This document shows positions 22,847 through 32,956 of a stretch of DNA of 64,000 nt, piece after piece. Positions within the stretch are counted from its first letter, which is position 1. Each line of letters begins with the position of its first letter. Source of the stretch: Arenicola marina (taxonomy: Eukaryota; Annelida; Polychaeta; Arenicolidae); assembly GCA_964019135.1 (NCBI GenBank), contig OZ025264.1, positions 1,674,001 through 1,738,000 on the forward strand, written 5' to 3'. The notes beneath the pieces are model-generated. The model was not told where the DNA came from. It worked only from the letters and a program-made list of their open reading frames with translations, and made no database searches. Made by a program: the position numbers and the translations under genes.

Positions 22847-23932
22847 ATGTCGCGAGATGGGTCTGAATTGCCAGACTCACAGGAGTTTGACTTGAAGGAA
22901 CACTTAGCCACAATGCCACAAGAGGAAAGACTTTCGTTACTTAGAGAGTTTTTACCCTCCACAGACTTCGATAGGGGTGTGGAGATTGATCATAATGCTA
23001 GTCTCGATAGTGACGCTGATGTTAATGAGGGAAATCATCAACCTCATTTAGGACAAGCATCTCTTGTGTCCACTCCGGTCTTACCCCCCGTCAGGGATAT
23101 TCGTTTACCAATATTCTCTGGGGATGGAGGGAAGGGGGAGTTGTCGTACTTCGAATGGAAATATGAGGTTCGTTGTCTCCTTGTTGAGAATCATCCCCAA
23201 ACCATGGTATTGCAGGCCATACGTCGATCGTTGCGGGGCACTGCAGCCAAAATACTCCGGTACTTGGGCGAGTCAGTTACAACCAAAGCTATCTTTGCCA
23301 AGTTTGACTCTGTATTTGGCGTTGTTCTAACAACAGAACAATTATTTGAAGAATTCTATGCTTCAAAACAGCGGCCAGGTGAGAGTGTCTCCGCCTGGGG
23401 ATGTAGACTCGAACAGTTACTTGCTCAAATCAGAGACCAGGGAGACTTGTCAGATGATGGAAGTGAACCCATGTTGAGAACTAAATTCTGGATGGGGTTA
23501 AAAGACCAGCATGTTAAAGAAGCCACTAGACATTATTTTGATGGGAAACACAAGTATGACAATCTGTTTAAACAAGTTAGACAAGTAGAGCATGAATTCC
23601 AAACGTCTACACAGTCTAAAGCGCGTGTTAACCAGCAGAGCGTGTCAAATGATGAACTTTTGCGCAAAATGGAATTGCTTATGCAAAAGGTTGATGACAT
23701 GGGTCAAAGACTACAGTCTTTGGAAGTGGGAAAACAGTGTTCTGCAACTCCCAAATGCTCCAGCCCGAGAAGAAAGCCTCCTTCAGTACGGTGTAAACGA
23801 TGTGCTCGTTTTGGTCACCCAGAGGATAAATGTAGGGCCCGGTTTCACGTAGATGGCAGGCATTTAAACGAGAATGCACCCTCCCACAGGGGCGAGGTCG
23901 AGGGTGTTCAGGAAGCAGCCCCACGGTTTTGA
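22847..23932 (+). CDS. gag: Gypsy Gag polyprotein
   Basis: This 361-residue protein would package element RNA into cytoplasmic particles. The start lies in a reasonable context (caaaatgtcg). The N-terminal part is acidic. The middle has the retrotransposon-Gag-like helical region, including YFEWKYEVRCLL and FEEFYASKQRPGESVSAWGCRLEQLL. A predicted coiled region (MELLMQKVDDMGQRLQSLE) precedes a basic stretch. A single zinc knuckle C-x2-C-x4-H-x4-C sits at residues 316, 319, 324 and 329 (CKRCARFGHPEDKC) and would bind RNA. The stop at 23930-23932 overlaps the start of the pol frame by four bases. Pol is therefore probably made by frameshift or re-initiation at this overlap. No internal break is seen. 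Confidence 0.92.
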   Translation: MSRDGSELPDSQEFDLKEHLATMPQEERLSLLREFLPSTDFDRGVEIDHNASLDSDADVNEGNHQPHLGQASLVSTPVLPPVRDIRLPIFSGDGGKGELSYFEWKYEVRCLLVENHPQTMVLQAIRRSLRGTAAKILRYLGESVTTKAIFAKFDSVFGVVLTTEQLFEEFYASKQRPGESVSAWGCRLEQLLAQIRDQGDLSDDGSEPMLRTKFWMGLKDQHVKEATRHYFDGKHKYDNLFKQVRQVEHEFQTSTQSKARVNQQSVSNDELLRKMELLMQKVDDMGQRLQSLEVGKQCSATPKCSSPRRKPPSVRCKRCARFGHPEDKCRARFHVDGRHLNENAPSHRGEVEGVQEAAPRF

Positions 23933-25941
23933 AGTTCAAATCCAAAGCTAACCTAGTTGGTATGGCTAACGAGGTCCCAATGAGAGTGGCTGGCAAGGAG
24001 TGCACTGGGTTGATTGACACAGGATCACAGATAACCACTGTGGCCACAGGGTTTCTTGAAGACCACTTTCCTGACATAGAAATTGAATCTATTTCGTCCT
24101 TGTTAAATGTGGAAAGTGCTGGTGGTCATCAGCTTGGCTTTCAAGGTGTGGTAGAATTGGATTTGCAATTTACGGTGATTGACCAATCGGTGACTATTCC
24201 CACGCCTGTACTGGTTGTCGGAGACACCATGTACAATCGTTCTGTACCGGTCATTATCGGAACAAACGTCTTGCAATGTGTATCTGAATCGGACCTTCAT
24301 TTAGCAGACATTGAAGATTCAACCAGTCGTTCATGGAAAGTGGCGACTCGTGCATTGCAGAATCGAAAATGCCTGGATACTCCTGAGTCCACTGTTGGGG
24401 AAGTTAAGTGCTGTAGGCAAGTACTTGTCCCGGGTAATTGCCAAGTGACTATCCATGGCATTGTTCGCGCTGGAGGAATCGGAAAGGTTCTCACGTTAAG
24501 TGAACAAGGGGATTACCAGTCTCTTCCCAATGGTGTCGTCTTGGTTCCATCTATTCAACACGTTGAGTCTTACTCGAAAGCGTCTACACGTGTTTCCATC
24601 CGAGTGCATAACCTGACGGGGCACGACATCACGATTCCTGCTAAATCTCAATTGTGTCAATTATCGCCTGTTGGCATGGTAAGTCAGCAGTGTAAGTCCG
24701 TGTCAGCACAGATGCAGACGACGACAACTGATATGAATCAGGATGCGCCCGAGCCCGCCTCTTTCCTGTCCAGATTTAACTTGGACACGATAGATCAGGA
24801 ACATAGACAGAAACTATCGGACCTACTTACGAAAAGTAAGGACATATTTGCCCTGACTGACACTGACTTAGGTGGTGTGTCTACGGTAGAACATCCAATC
24901 AGACTGACTGACGAAACTCCCTTTAAGGAGAAGTATCGCAGGATACCCCCGCCCATGTATGAGGAGGTGAAACAACACCTTCAGGATATGCTTGACTGCG
25001 GCGTTATTCGACCCAGCAGTAGTCCATTTGCTTCACTTGTCGTTTTAGTTCGAAAGAAGGATGAGAGTCTGAGATTTTGTATAGATTACCGCAAACTGAA
25101 CGCTCGGACTATCAAAGACGCTCACTCACTACCACGTATTGATGACACACTCGACGCCCTCTCTGGTGCTCGCTATTTTACATGTCTCGACCTCAAGTCT
25201 GGTTATTGGCAAGTACATGTTAAGGAGAGTGACAAAGAGAAGACCGCCTTTACGGCAGGACCTCTTGGCTTCTGGGAGTTTAATAGGGTCCCATATGGGC
25301 TAACGAACGCTCCGGCCACTTTTCAGCGGCTAATGGAGAGGTGTATGGGGGATATTCACTTGAAGGAATGTCTTTTGTATCTAGACGACATTATCGTCTT
25401 CTCCTCCACCATAGAGGAACATCTTGAGCGTCTTGAGAGAGTTTTCGAACGACTCAGACAATATGGTCTCAAACTGAAGCTCTCGAAATGCACGTTTCTT
25501 CAACCAAAGGTGAAATACCTAGGTCACGTGATATCCGCAGAAGGCGTACAAACTGACAGTGACAAAGCTTCCGCAGTAAAAGACTGGCCCAAACCTCAGA
25601 ACGTCCAGGAGCTCCGAAAGTTCCTTGGCTTCACCGGGTTTTACCGTCGATTTGTAAAGGACTATGCCAAAATCTCACGGCCATTATATGACTTATTGAA
25701 GGGACAGACTGATGCGAAAACTGCGGGGAAGAAGGCTTGCCGTTTAGTTCGCTTTGACTGGAAAACCGCCCAAGATGATGCGTTCCGTGATTTAATTGAC
25801 CGTCTCACTAGTACACCCATTTTAGCTTTTGCTAATTTTAAACTACCATTCAAATTGCATACTGATGCCAGCCTTCAAGGGTTGGGAGCCATTTTGTATC
25901 AGGAACAAAGTGGCGTCGACAGTCATTGCTTACGCCAGTAG
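23929..25941 (+). CDS. pol: Gypsy Pol, first part: protease, reverse transcriptase, start of RNase H
   Basis: This frame of 670 codons encodes the enzymes that mature and copy the element. An aspartic protease motif LIDTGSQ lies at about residues 28-34. The reverse transcriptase shows CIDYRKLNA at about residue 383, CLDLKSGYWQ, the catalytic YLDDIIVFS near residues 484-492, and LGHVISAEG with FLGFTGFYRRF in the connection region. RNase H begins with HTDASLQGLGAILYQ near residue 645. Then the frame runs into a stop at 25939, while the family sequence continues in the next frame (VIAYASRGLSPSERNYPAHKLEFLALKW from about 25930). This marks a single frameshift near 25905-25925. The frame overlaps gag by four bases, with no ATG needed if frameshifting is used. 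Confidence 0.9.
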   Translation: MKFKSKANLVGMANEVPMRVAGKECTGLIDTGSQITTVATGFLEDHFPDIEIESISSLLNVESAGGHQLGFQGVVELDLQFTVIDQSVTIPTPVLVVGDTMYNRSVPVIIGTNVLQCVSESDLHLADIEDSTSRSWKVATRALQNRKCLDTPESTVGEVKCCRQVLVPGNCQVTIHGIVRAGGIGKVLTLSEQGDYQSLPNGVVLVPSIQHVESYSKASTRVSIRVHNLTGHDITIPAKSQLCQLSPVGMVSQQCKSVSAQMQTTTTDMNQDAPEPASFLSRFNLDTIDQEHRQKLSDLLTKSKDIFALTDTDLGGVSTVEHPIRLTDETPFKEKYRRIPPPMYEEVKQHLQDMLDCGVIRPSSSPFASLVVLVRKKDESLRFCIDYRKLNARTIKDAHSLPRIDDTLDALSGARYFTCLDLKSGYWQVHVKESDKEKTAFTAGPLGFWEFNRVPYGLTNAPATFQRLMERCMGDIHLKECLLYLDDIIVFSSTIEEHLERLERVFERLRQYGLKLKLSKCTFLQPKVKYLGHVISAEGVQTDSDKASAVKDWPKPQNVQELRKFLGFTGFYRRFVKDYAKISRPLYDLLKGQTDAKTAGKKACRLVRFDWKTAQDDAFRDLIDRLTSTPILAFANFKLPFKLHTDASLQGLGAILYQEQSGVDSHCLRQ

Positions 25942-27865
25942 GGGTCTCTCACCCTCTGAGCGTAATTATCCAGCCCACAAACTGGAGTTTCTTGCGTTGA
26001 AATGGTCTGTATGTGATAAATTTAGGGATTATCTTCACGGCAGCCATTTTACTGCGTTTACAGACAACAACCCACTGACATATGTCTTGACCACCGCCCG
26101 GCTTGATGCCACAGGTCATCGCTGGCTCGCGGAACTCACCAACTTTGACTTTGACGTGAAGTATCGTTCTGGAAAGACTAATGTTGATGCCGATGCATTG
26201 TCCAGAATACCATGTACCCTTAACTCAGACGTAACAACCGCAATATGTCACACCCAGCACGTTCCAGGCGTGGAGACTATGCTCACGAATCCCACAGTGA
26301 TAGATCAGTTGGGAGAAACCGCTCTGCCATCCATAGCGGCAGAAGAATGGGTCAAATGGCAGGCCGAAGATCCAGTTATTTCGGATGTCATTCATTATCT
26401 TACAGGAGAATCTGTTGAGTCGGACGATCCCGCGGTTAAGACGCTATTACGCTACGTGAAATCGTTGGTCTTTCGCCACGGTATATTGTTTAAGCGACGC
26501 TTAGTTAACGAAGAGGAAGTTCTTCAACTAATACTGCCAAGACGATTCCACCAGTTAGCTTTCAGAGGTGTGCACGACGAGGTCGGCCATTTAGGCCGAG
26601 ACAGGACTGTCGACCTGCTTCAGGCTAGATTTTACTGGCCTGGCATGACCCGCGATGCTGACAATTATGTAAAAACCTGCACGACTTGTATCAAACGGAA
26701 ATCGAAGATCCAGACTGTTCCGTTGGTCAATGTAAAAACAACACGCCCACTAGAGTTGGTCTGTATGGATTATCTGTCCCTGGAAGAATCTAGAGGGAAG
26801 GTTAAGGACATTCTCGTTATTACCGATCATTTCACTCGCTACGCTACCGCGATTCCTACTAAAAACCAGACCGCTCAAACTACCGCAAACGCTCTCTTCA
26901 AGACGTTTATCACTAATTTCGGCTTTCCTGAACGGCTCCACAGTGATCAGGGGCGCAACTTTGAATCTCGCATTATCGCAGAATTGTGCCAACTTTGTAA
27001 AATCCACAAATCAAGAACGACTCCCTATCACCCTATGGGGAATGGGCAAGTCGAGAGGTTTAATTCAACATTGCTTGGCATGTTGGGTACCTTATCAAGC
27101 GATAAGAAAGCCAACTGGAAGGACTATGTCGCGCCACTTGCACATTCATACAATTGTACGAAGAATGACACTACAGGGTTCTCCCCATTCTTTCTTATGT
27201 TCGGGAGACAACCCCGTCTTGCCGTTGACATGACGCTCGGTGTCACGGAGGACGTAAATGAACGTACGGAAACTTACCTTACATATGTCAAGCGACTGAA
27301 AGACAGACTGAACTACGCATACCGAGTTGCGGCGACTCAAATTGTGGCGCGACAAAGTCGACAAAAACATGGGTATGACGATAGTCACGTACTGACAAAC
27401 TCATCAGTAACAACAGGAGACAGAGTGCTTGTCAAGCAGACTGGTTTTGAAGGCCCTCATAAACTGGCGAATCGCTGGTCTGATGAGGTCTACAAAGTTA
27501 TCAGCCAGCCCAATGACACCATTCCGGTGTACAAAGTGATGAAGGAAGATAGGGCAGGAAAAGCCAGGGTAGTGCATAGGAATCTCCTACTTCCGGTTGG
27601 GTTGCTGGACTTTGGGCCACCATCTGACGCGCTCGACCCTGTTATCCCGCGTCGTAGGTTGCGGCCGCGTCAGAAAGATGCAATTTTACGGCCGACACAC
27701 ACTCCTCCGGGGATGATAGTGATGTTTGTCTTCAATATGTGTCTCATCCTAACGTGTCTCGAAATAATGCACGTCTCAACCACACGGGCGCCATACCCGA
27801 TGAGAACCCCAGTTTGGAGGCTTCTGGTTCCTTCCATAGTGACCAGCCTCCCGAACCGGCGGTAG
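25910..27865 (+). pseudogene. pol: Gypsy Pol, second part: RNase H remainder and integrase, out of frame with the first
   Basis: The open frame formally starts at 25829 but only resembles Pol from about 25925, after the frameshift. It continues RNase H (FTDNNPLTYVL, then KYRSGKTNVDADALSR). The integrase follows, with an HHCC zinc region (HLGRDRTVDLLQARFYWPGM, then CTTCIKRK). The DDE catalytic core has aspartates in CMDYLSLEE (about 26767) and HSDQGRNFE (about 26943) and the glutamate in NGQVERFNS (about 27052). A chromodomain is not recognised. From about 27713 the frame loses family character (MIVMFVFNMCLIL) while the usual Pol tail continues in the third frame, so there is a second frameshift. 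With the break near 25910 this part cannot be made as one protein with the reverse transcriptase. Confidence 0.85.
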
Positions 27866-28152
27866 AACGTCATCATGACGTCGAGGAACCTGTGCCACCG
27901 GATATTGCGCGCGGCGAAGTGATGCCTCGTCAGTCTGTGCGCGAATGTCGTACACCGACATTTTCTGCTGCTGGAGACTCCCAGGAACCAGTGCCGCCTG
28001 ATAGGGTGCAGGACGAAACGTTGCCACGTCGGCCAGGACGCGAACGCCGTCCTCCTGCCTGGTTTACTTCAGGGAATTTTGTCTCCCACGCGGCCAGTGT
28101 TGCTCCGAATACTTCGGATGTGTTCACACACGTTGTGGAAATATTTGTTTGA
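27714..28152 (+). pseudogene. pol: Gypsy Pol C-terminal tail in a third frame
   Basis: The frame with ATG at 27739 overlaps the integrase frame and reads as a low-complexity acidic and proline-rich tail ending in RRPGRERRPPAWF. A basic RRPP-W motif of this kind is common at the very end of Gypsy Pol proteins. Open sequence in this frame reaches back to about 27714, where the integrase frame turns hydrophobic. I infer that it was once continuous with Pol. A separate small protein is the alternative, but nothing supports one. Confidence 0.65.
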
Positions 28153-28431
28153 GGTTTTACAGTATGTATTTACTTTGCATGTATCGAATATCGTATTGCA
28201 GGCATTACTGATGCCAGAAATGTGTGATTTATTGCATTTACAGATGCTGTGTGAATGCCGGAAGTGGTAGGAATTAATTGAATATGTTAACTTGTGTATG
28301 TTTAATGTTTTGGAAGTTAACGTGTGTATGTATCGTAACTTCCGACGAGACAAGTGTATATATATCCACATAAATGCTCTGTTTTGTTTGCTTTCTTGTA
28401 ACATGTCAAGGGACGACATGATTTTTTAACC

Positions 28432-28441
28432 CAGGGGGCAA
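28432..28441 (+). other. Polypurine tract
   Basis: The purine-rich cagggggcaa lies directly before the 3' LTR start at 28442, the position at which plus-strand DNA synthesis is primed in LTR elements. The 280 bp between the Pol stop and this tract hold no gene. Confidence 0.75.
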
Positions 28442-28799
28442 TGTAGCAGTTTTCACTCGTCATTCTCCAATTACAAACACATTCTTATTCCGTATTTTAG
28501 TCATATCCACATTCTTCATTTTTATCGCTACCAACCCCTATATTCGCTAGGGGGCAGTCAATATTGTTTATCATTCCTCTCCATTCATTGGTCCATTGTT
28601 TCATCTCGCATTTCATTGGTCAATTTCCGCTAGTCTGTTTGCGAGACCAGCAATCCCGCGCAGATTATGTGTTGGGATTGCGCCGGCAACACGTCGGCAC
28701 TAATGTCTGGTCTTCGACATTACAGCTAATAAAGACCTCCCCAGCAACAAACAAGTGTGTGTGTTTGTCTCTCTCACCCCACGAGCACAATCTGTCACA
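28442..28799 (+). repeat. 3' LTR, 358 bp
   Basis: Starts TGTAGCAG, ends TGTCACA, contains a ctaataaag polyadenylation signal near 28726. By eye it is identical to the 5' LTR apart from lacking the 208-bp extra segment. It is followed by the GACA target duplication (28800-28803). Confidence 0.95.
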
Positions 28800-28803
28800 G
28801 ACA

Positions 28804-28936
28804 TTATACCACAGCTAGGATATACAGGACTAGACCGCAGAGAAATAGTTCATGGATTCTCGAATCCGGGCATTGGTGTCTAATCTAAGTCACGTTTTAT
28901 CTATTCACCCTTCATTAGCATGGGAGGTTCCATGAC
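28804..28936. repeat. Dispersed repeat, right part, after the Gypsy element
   Basis: This continues the repeat begun at 20241: ttataccacagctaggatat through ttctcgaatccgggcattgg to cattagcatgggag. It matches 34972-35095. The cgaatccgg word with the following tail resembles the B-box half and tail of the tRNA-like SINE at 16511-16660, so part of the repeat may be SINE-derived. Confidence 0.8.
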
Positions 28937-28993
28937 CCAGTTAAGTCCGTGTGTCTGCACAAAAGGGGCCTAAAAAAACAATCTATTTCATTT

Positions 28994-28996
28994 CAG
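28994..28996 (+). other. Probable splice acceptor upstream of the GT61 start codon
   Basis: The sequence tctatttcatttcag just before 28997 is a good pyrimidine-rich 3' splice site. It lies 28 bp before the ATG of the glycosyltransferase. This suggests that the coding region sits in one exon after a 5' untranslated exon lying further upstream. Confidence 0.5.
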
Positions 28997-29024
28997 TGGA
29001 AAATTCACAGTTCAAAGGTGCGAC

Positions 29025-30710
29025 ATGGATCTCCGCTTGGGGCGCTGCGGTCGTCAAGTCCTTGTGACGCTGATCGTTATTCACCAGGTGATCGTCGTCT
29101 CCATTTGGATCCAGCATGACGCCATTCATTACTCGGAGGTGGCGTCCGTCATTCCCGATCATCCGCTGCCCCCATCGGGATCGGGAATCCATCTTCTACA
29201 GTCGGATGCTCACGACGGGAAAACAAATGTCACCACTAGTCACCATGGCGACGCAATGCCGGAAGGCCTCAAATTTAAGCCTCGTGACCATGTTAACGTC
29301 TCTGACGTCAAAGGTGCGATTCCAGCTCCTCAGTTTTTTCAAGCAAAATTGATTAGCGGGGAAATCAAGTGTAATCCCCGCAGTGGCGGGCGAGTTGCAT
29401 GCCGGGAACGAGAGACCGGAATAATTCCCGCACATGTCGGAAAAAACTTCACCCTAGCTGTACAAAAATCATCGGCCAAGTTTCTTGCTGGGCTGACTCG
29501 GCGCCAGGTGTCGCACTGCAACAGACGCATCCACGTCTTCAACGACACCATGATCCAATTCCGTGACGTCATCATCGACCCGCGAATGGCGTCCGCTCGA
29601 GCCGCGGGTGGGGAAAACTTGGAAGCCGTGATTGGTCAAACGGACGATGACGAGTTCTACAAGATACGCCCAGGCTTCCTACGAATGCATGGTTGCCATG
29701 GCGAAATCACGCCCCGAAACCTTTCCGTGGCGGGCCGCGCACCGCACGTCCAGCGACTCAACTTAGCCCTCTTGGTTACCAAGGAGATGAACGTTAGCAA
29801 CGAGGCGGCTGGCCCGCCCTCGGCGACACCCAGAGCCTCGGTGTGGGACTCACGTGTATTGCTGTCCATGACCCGCTACGAGTACGCCAACGTCTTCTGG
29901 GAAGTACTGGAGCTGTACAACGCCTTCCTGACCTTGAGGGCTCATAATCAAACTTTCAAGGATGCCGATCTCATGTTGTTAGACGCGCACCCGCGAGGGT
30001 CCTTGGATGACCTTCACGAGGGGCTCTTTGGCCGGACCCTCCGCCCGTCCCAGTTAAAGCGGCAGATTAGAGTTGAAACTCTATTTCTCAATGTAGCCAG
30101 GCAGTTTTCACCCATGTTGGTCAGTGGGGCCGAGCCGCTCCCCATGGTTACTGACTTTCAGCGAGCAGTCTTGGACGGACTCGGCATGGTGTTGCCGGCG
30201 GCCGTTGGGCGGCGTCACCGGTGCGCAAACCAGACCCTCTCCGTGCTGGTCATCTGGCGACGGGATTATGTAGCTCATCCGAGGAACCCCAACGGAGTCA
30301 TCGCCAGGAAAATCGCCAACGAGGAGGAATTCATTCAGGCTGCACGCGCTGCTCTTCCGAGCTTTCACTTCCGGGACGTGCAGCTGGACAATCTGACGGT
30401 GCGCGCGCAGCTTCGCCTGTTGGTGGATTCGGACGTGATGGTCGGGATGCACGGGGCGGCGCTGGCCTACTCCATCTTCATGCCGGCAGGTGGCGCGCTG
30501 CTGGAGATGTGGCCCTACTCCAAATCCAAGGGCGCCACCAACTGGCACATGCGCCGCCTGGCGACAGGCAGCGGTCACCACTACACAGACTGGCGCAACA
30601 GCCGGCCGACACTGGAGGTCAAGGCCACCAAGTCGACCTACGTCACAGCGGCGGAGGTGATCGCCAAGCTACGGACTTTGTCGCAAAGTATGTGCGCAGC
30701 TTTGTTGTGA
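29025..30710 (+). CDS. GT61 family glycosyltransferase, beta-1,2-xylosyltransferase-like
   Basis: This uninterrupted frame encodes 561 residues with the layout of a Golgi type II membrane enzyme. There is a short basic cytoplasmic end, a membrane anchor at about residues 11-29 (VLVTLIVIHQVIVVSIWI), a stem, then the catalytic domain. Several N-glycosylation sequons are present (NVT 68, NVS 91, NFT 141, NDT 173, NLS 232, NVS 256, NQT 308 and 402, NLT 456). TRYEYANVFWEVLELYNAF at 283-301 closely resembles the motif of core beta-1,2-xylosyltransferases. DSDVMVGMHGAALAYSIFMP at 468-487 is the GT61 signature. That subfamily adds xylose to the core mannose of N-glycans in plants and some invertebrates; the donor and acceptor here are inferred. 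Base composition is more GC-rich than the flanks, as expected for a conserved host gene. EOGT is the other animal GT61 branch, but the YEYAN motif favours the xylosyltransferase branch. Confidence 0.85.
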   Translation: MDLRLGRCGRQVLVTLIVIHQVIVVSIWIQHDAIHYSEVASVIPDHPLPPSGSGIHLLQSDAHDGKTNVTTSHHGDAMPEGLKFKPRDHVNVSDVKGAIPAPQFFQAKLISGEIKCNPRSGGRVACRERETGIIPAHVGKNFTLAVQKSSAKFLAGLTRRQVSHCNRRIHVFNDTMIQFRDVIIDPRMASARAAGGENLEAVIGQTDDDEFYKIRPGFLRMHGCHGEITPRNLSVAGRAPHVQRLNLALLVTKEMNVSNEAAGPPSATPRASVWDSRVLLSMTRYEYANVFWEVLELYNAFLTLRAHNQTFKDADLMLLDAHPRGSLDDLHEGLFGRTLRPSQLKRQIRVETLFLNVARQFSPMLVSGAEPLPMVTDFQRAVLDGLGMVLPAAVGRRHRCANQTLSVLVIWRRDYVAHPRNPNGVIARKIANEEEFIQAARAALPSFHFRDVQLDNLTVRAQLRLLVDSDVMVGMHGAALAYSIFMPAGGALLEMWPYSKSKGATNWHMRRLATGSGHHYTDWRNSRPTLEVKATKSTYVTAAEVIAKLRTLSQSMCAALL

Positions 30711-32630
30711 CCGGTACTTGTGCACTATGTGACGGCGGATATTTAGAATCGACGCCCCCCCCACCACTTTTTGTATATCTTTTTTTTTAGAATCCTAGAT
30801 TCGTCCTTGCGAATTTTATCGCAAAACATTTATTCATGCTTCATTTATGCGACATATTATCTGGTTGATTAATATGAATGGGCATAGCCTAAGTTGCGAG
30901 CTCTTCAATGAAGATCTGCTCATAGCTTTCTATAGAAATAATTTTTTGTGACTTAATAATGCTTTACATAGCTTGATCAGTTATGTTTTAAATAAATTTT
31001 ACAGCTGGAAATCGATATATGTAACAATATTTTATTAATAGTTTTACATGAAATTTACTAAACATATTGCATGATCTCGGTATAGTATGTGCTATATCTT
31101 TAAAATAAATGTATGCTTTATGATATCTACGCCCAAAGGTAAAACATGCAATAACTTATGTTGATGATATGGTTCATAAGAAAGCGTATGCTCTTCCACA
31201 GGAGGGTGCCCTAATCTGGCCCAAAACAGTTTAACTGTATACCTATAATTATATGTATTTATATCAGAAGGACTTGACTAAGTAAGTCACTTCCATTGAA
31301 ATCATTTTCTGTGATACTCCTTCTTCAAGAAGAACATATCTTCAGGGCCTTGTGTAACCAGTTCATGAGAGCAAACGGTTGCTATATACTCCACGAGTAA
31401 GCTTCTTGAACACTTTCACCATATTAAGTATTACCAGTACTTTTGTTTTTTTTACATCCTTCTGCTATTTACTCTATATCTATATGCTTCTTCTGCATAG
31501 ACTCTATATCAAATGTAAAATCCTTCACAAAAAATGCAGTTTAAAAGAAATTAATGACATTTATTTCGTGTAAGACCTTCATTATTATAATTATATGCCT
31601 GTATTTATTGGTCATCACGTTTCATAAATTAGTACCTGATTGTAACTGGCAGTGGCCCCCAAATGTTATATGTATCCATGCACAGAATACGTTTAAAGTT
31701 AAACCCCTATTTATTATGTATGTCTATCATTACAACTGAAAGCAGTGCTGCTTCGGTAGCTGTGGTCAAGGAAGTTTGCTGATTCTAAAAATGGTGTGTT
31801 ATTCCCGCTGCTTATCAATTTGAGATACTGAACCTAGATGTCTGTAACATGTAAAACTTTCATTTTGTTGACTTTTTGATTAAAATTATCATTCTTTGTC
31901 AACAAGGGGATGTTGACAATACAAATTAACGCCTGTTTGTAAGCATACACAAAGCATTACATTTGAAGAGCCGTTGTCGATTTTAGAGGAAAGGTATTTA
32001 ACTAATGGTTCCGGCAAGGGGTCAAGGCCATTGCAATTGACGTTTTTTAATCAAACAGTATCTGTGTATCGTGATGAACTGATGGACCAGTAGATATATC
32101 ATATGGTATTGTAGAGATGTAGAAGTAAAATTCAGAATTACAAGGATTATAAGATTATGAGACAAATTCCTGACTTAACTGTAGACAATGCTGAGTTAGA
32201 TTTGGACAATTTACTGACTTAAATGAACAAATTACTGATTTAAACTTAGACAATTTCATAAAATACTTTTTCTATATGTTCTATTGGTAAGGCTGAATAG
32301 AACCTATTCAAACGGTTTCCCTGAGAATAACTGAAAAATTACACTAGCAAAAAACATTTTGACAATGAGGATTGTGACAAATACATTTTTTTTAAGAGTT
32401 TAAGGTAAGATGACATTATATTTACAGTGGGTACATTTGAACGGGTAACTTTATCACTTGCGCGCTATTAACGCAAGATTATTATTATGAATTATTACTA
32501 TTATTCTTTTGAATACGACGAAGTCTTCTTTCTCTTGTCATGTGGATCATCTTATGTTGGAAAGTGTGGCTTACTTGTGCGCTACGTCATTAAATGTCGG
32601 ACATGGCCGCCGAGTTTCCCCTTTACAATG
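30711..32630 (+). other. AT-rich 3' flank of the GT61 gene, probable 3' UTR and intergenic DNA
   Basis: AT-rich sequence without a credible gene. Candidate polyadenylation signals on the plus strand are aataaa near 30990 (taaataaatttta) and near 31105 (aaaataaatgt). The small frames at 31379-31573 and 31554-31739 are Phe/Tyr/Ile-rich and look random. No repeat unit is recognised. Confidence 0.5.
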
Positions 32631-32952
32631 ACTAGCCCTGAAACATGCCTCTCTGGGCGCACTCGGCAATCTCTGTCGCTCCGGTTTACCTAGCGTACCC
32701 AGAGAGTTATGTTTCAGGGCTGTACAATAACCCACGGACGGATCCAGGGGGTCCGGACCCTTCCTCTTTTTGAGGAAGAATGCCGTTTTTTAATGCAAAA
32801 TTTAGGCCATCTGAGGCGTGGACCCCCGGGCCCCCCCACTTTTTGAAGAAAGAACGCTGTCTGAGGTGCTATAGACCCCCCGGTCGCAAGTTTCCAGTGG
32901 ACCACCCCCCAAAGATCGTAAACAATTTGGTGTTTCATGTTTCAGGGCTAGT
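32631..32952. mobile_element. MITE-like element bounded by a perfect 17-bp inverted repeat
   Basis: actagccctgaaacatg at 32631-32647 and its exact reverse complement at 32936-32952 bound 322 bp. The interior contains cggatccagggggtccgga and C-rich stretches, a sequence type often seen in animal MITEs. No open frame of significance. The superfamily is not assigned because no target duplication is obvious. Confidence 0.55.
32634..32721. repeat. 88-bp foldback (hairpin) repeat
   Basis: The left arm agccctgaaacat (32634-32646) and ctctctggg (32649-32657) are perfectly complementary to cccagagag (32698-32706) and atgtttcagggct (32709-32721). The loop is about 40 bp. The outer arm is found a third time at 32936-32952, so the structure may be nested in a larger inverted-repeat element ending at 32952. 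Confidence 0.8.
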
Positions 32953-32956
32953 CAAA

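Larger units (their letters stand above)
20448..28799 (+). mobile_element. Ty3/Gypsy LTR retrotransposon, 8.35 kb
   Basis: A nearly complete element carries 5' LTR 20448-21013, primer-binding site from 21015, gag 22847-23932, pol from about 23929 to about 28150, polypurine tract 28432-28441 and 3' LTR 28442-28799. The LTRs begin TGTAGCAG and end TGTCACA. It is flanked by 4-bp target duplications GACA at 20444-20447 and 28800-28803, which the empty copy at 34968-34971 (single gaca) confirms. The order protease, reverse transcriptase, RNase H, integrase is that of Ty3/Gypsy. The LTRs look identical by eye outside one 208-bp insertion in the 5' LTR, so insertion was recent. Two frameshifts in pol (near 25910 and 27713) would disable this copy unless they are sequencing errors. 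No envelope-like frame is seen. Confidence 0.95.

Noticed and set aside
30108..30581. Minus-strand 157-codon frame inside the GT61 gene, and the 189-codon plus-strand frame at 30221-30790
   Set aside because: Shadow frames of a GC-rich coding exon. Only the 29025-30710 frame carries the family motifs.
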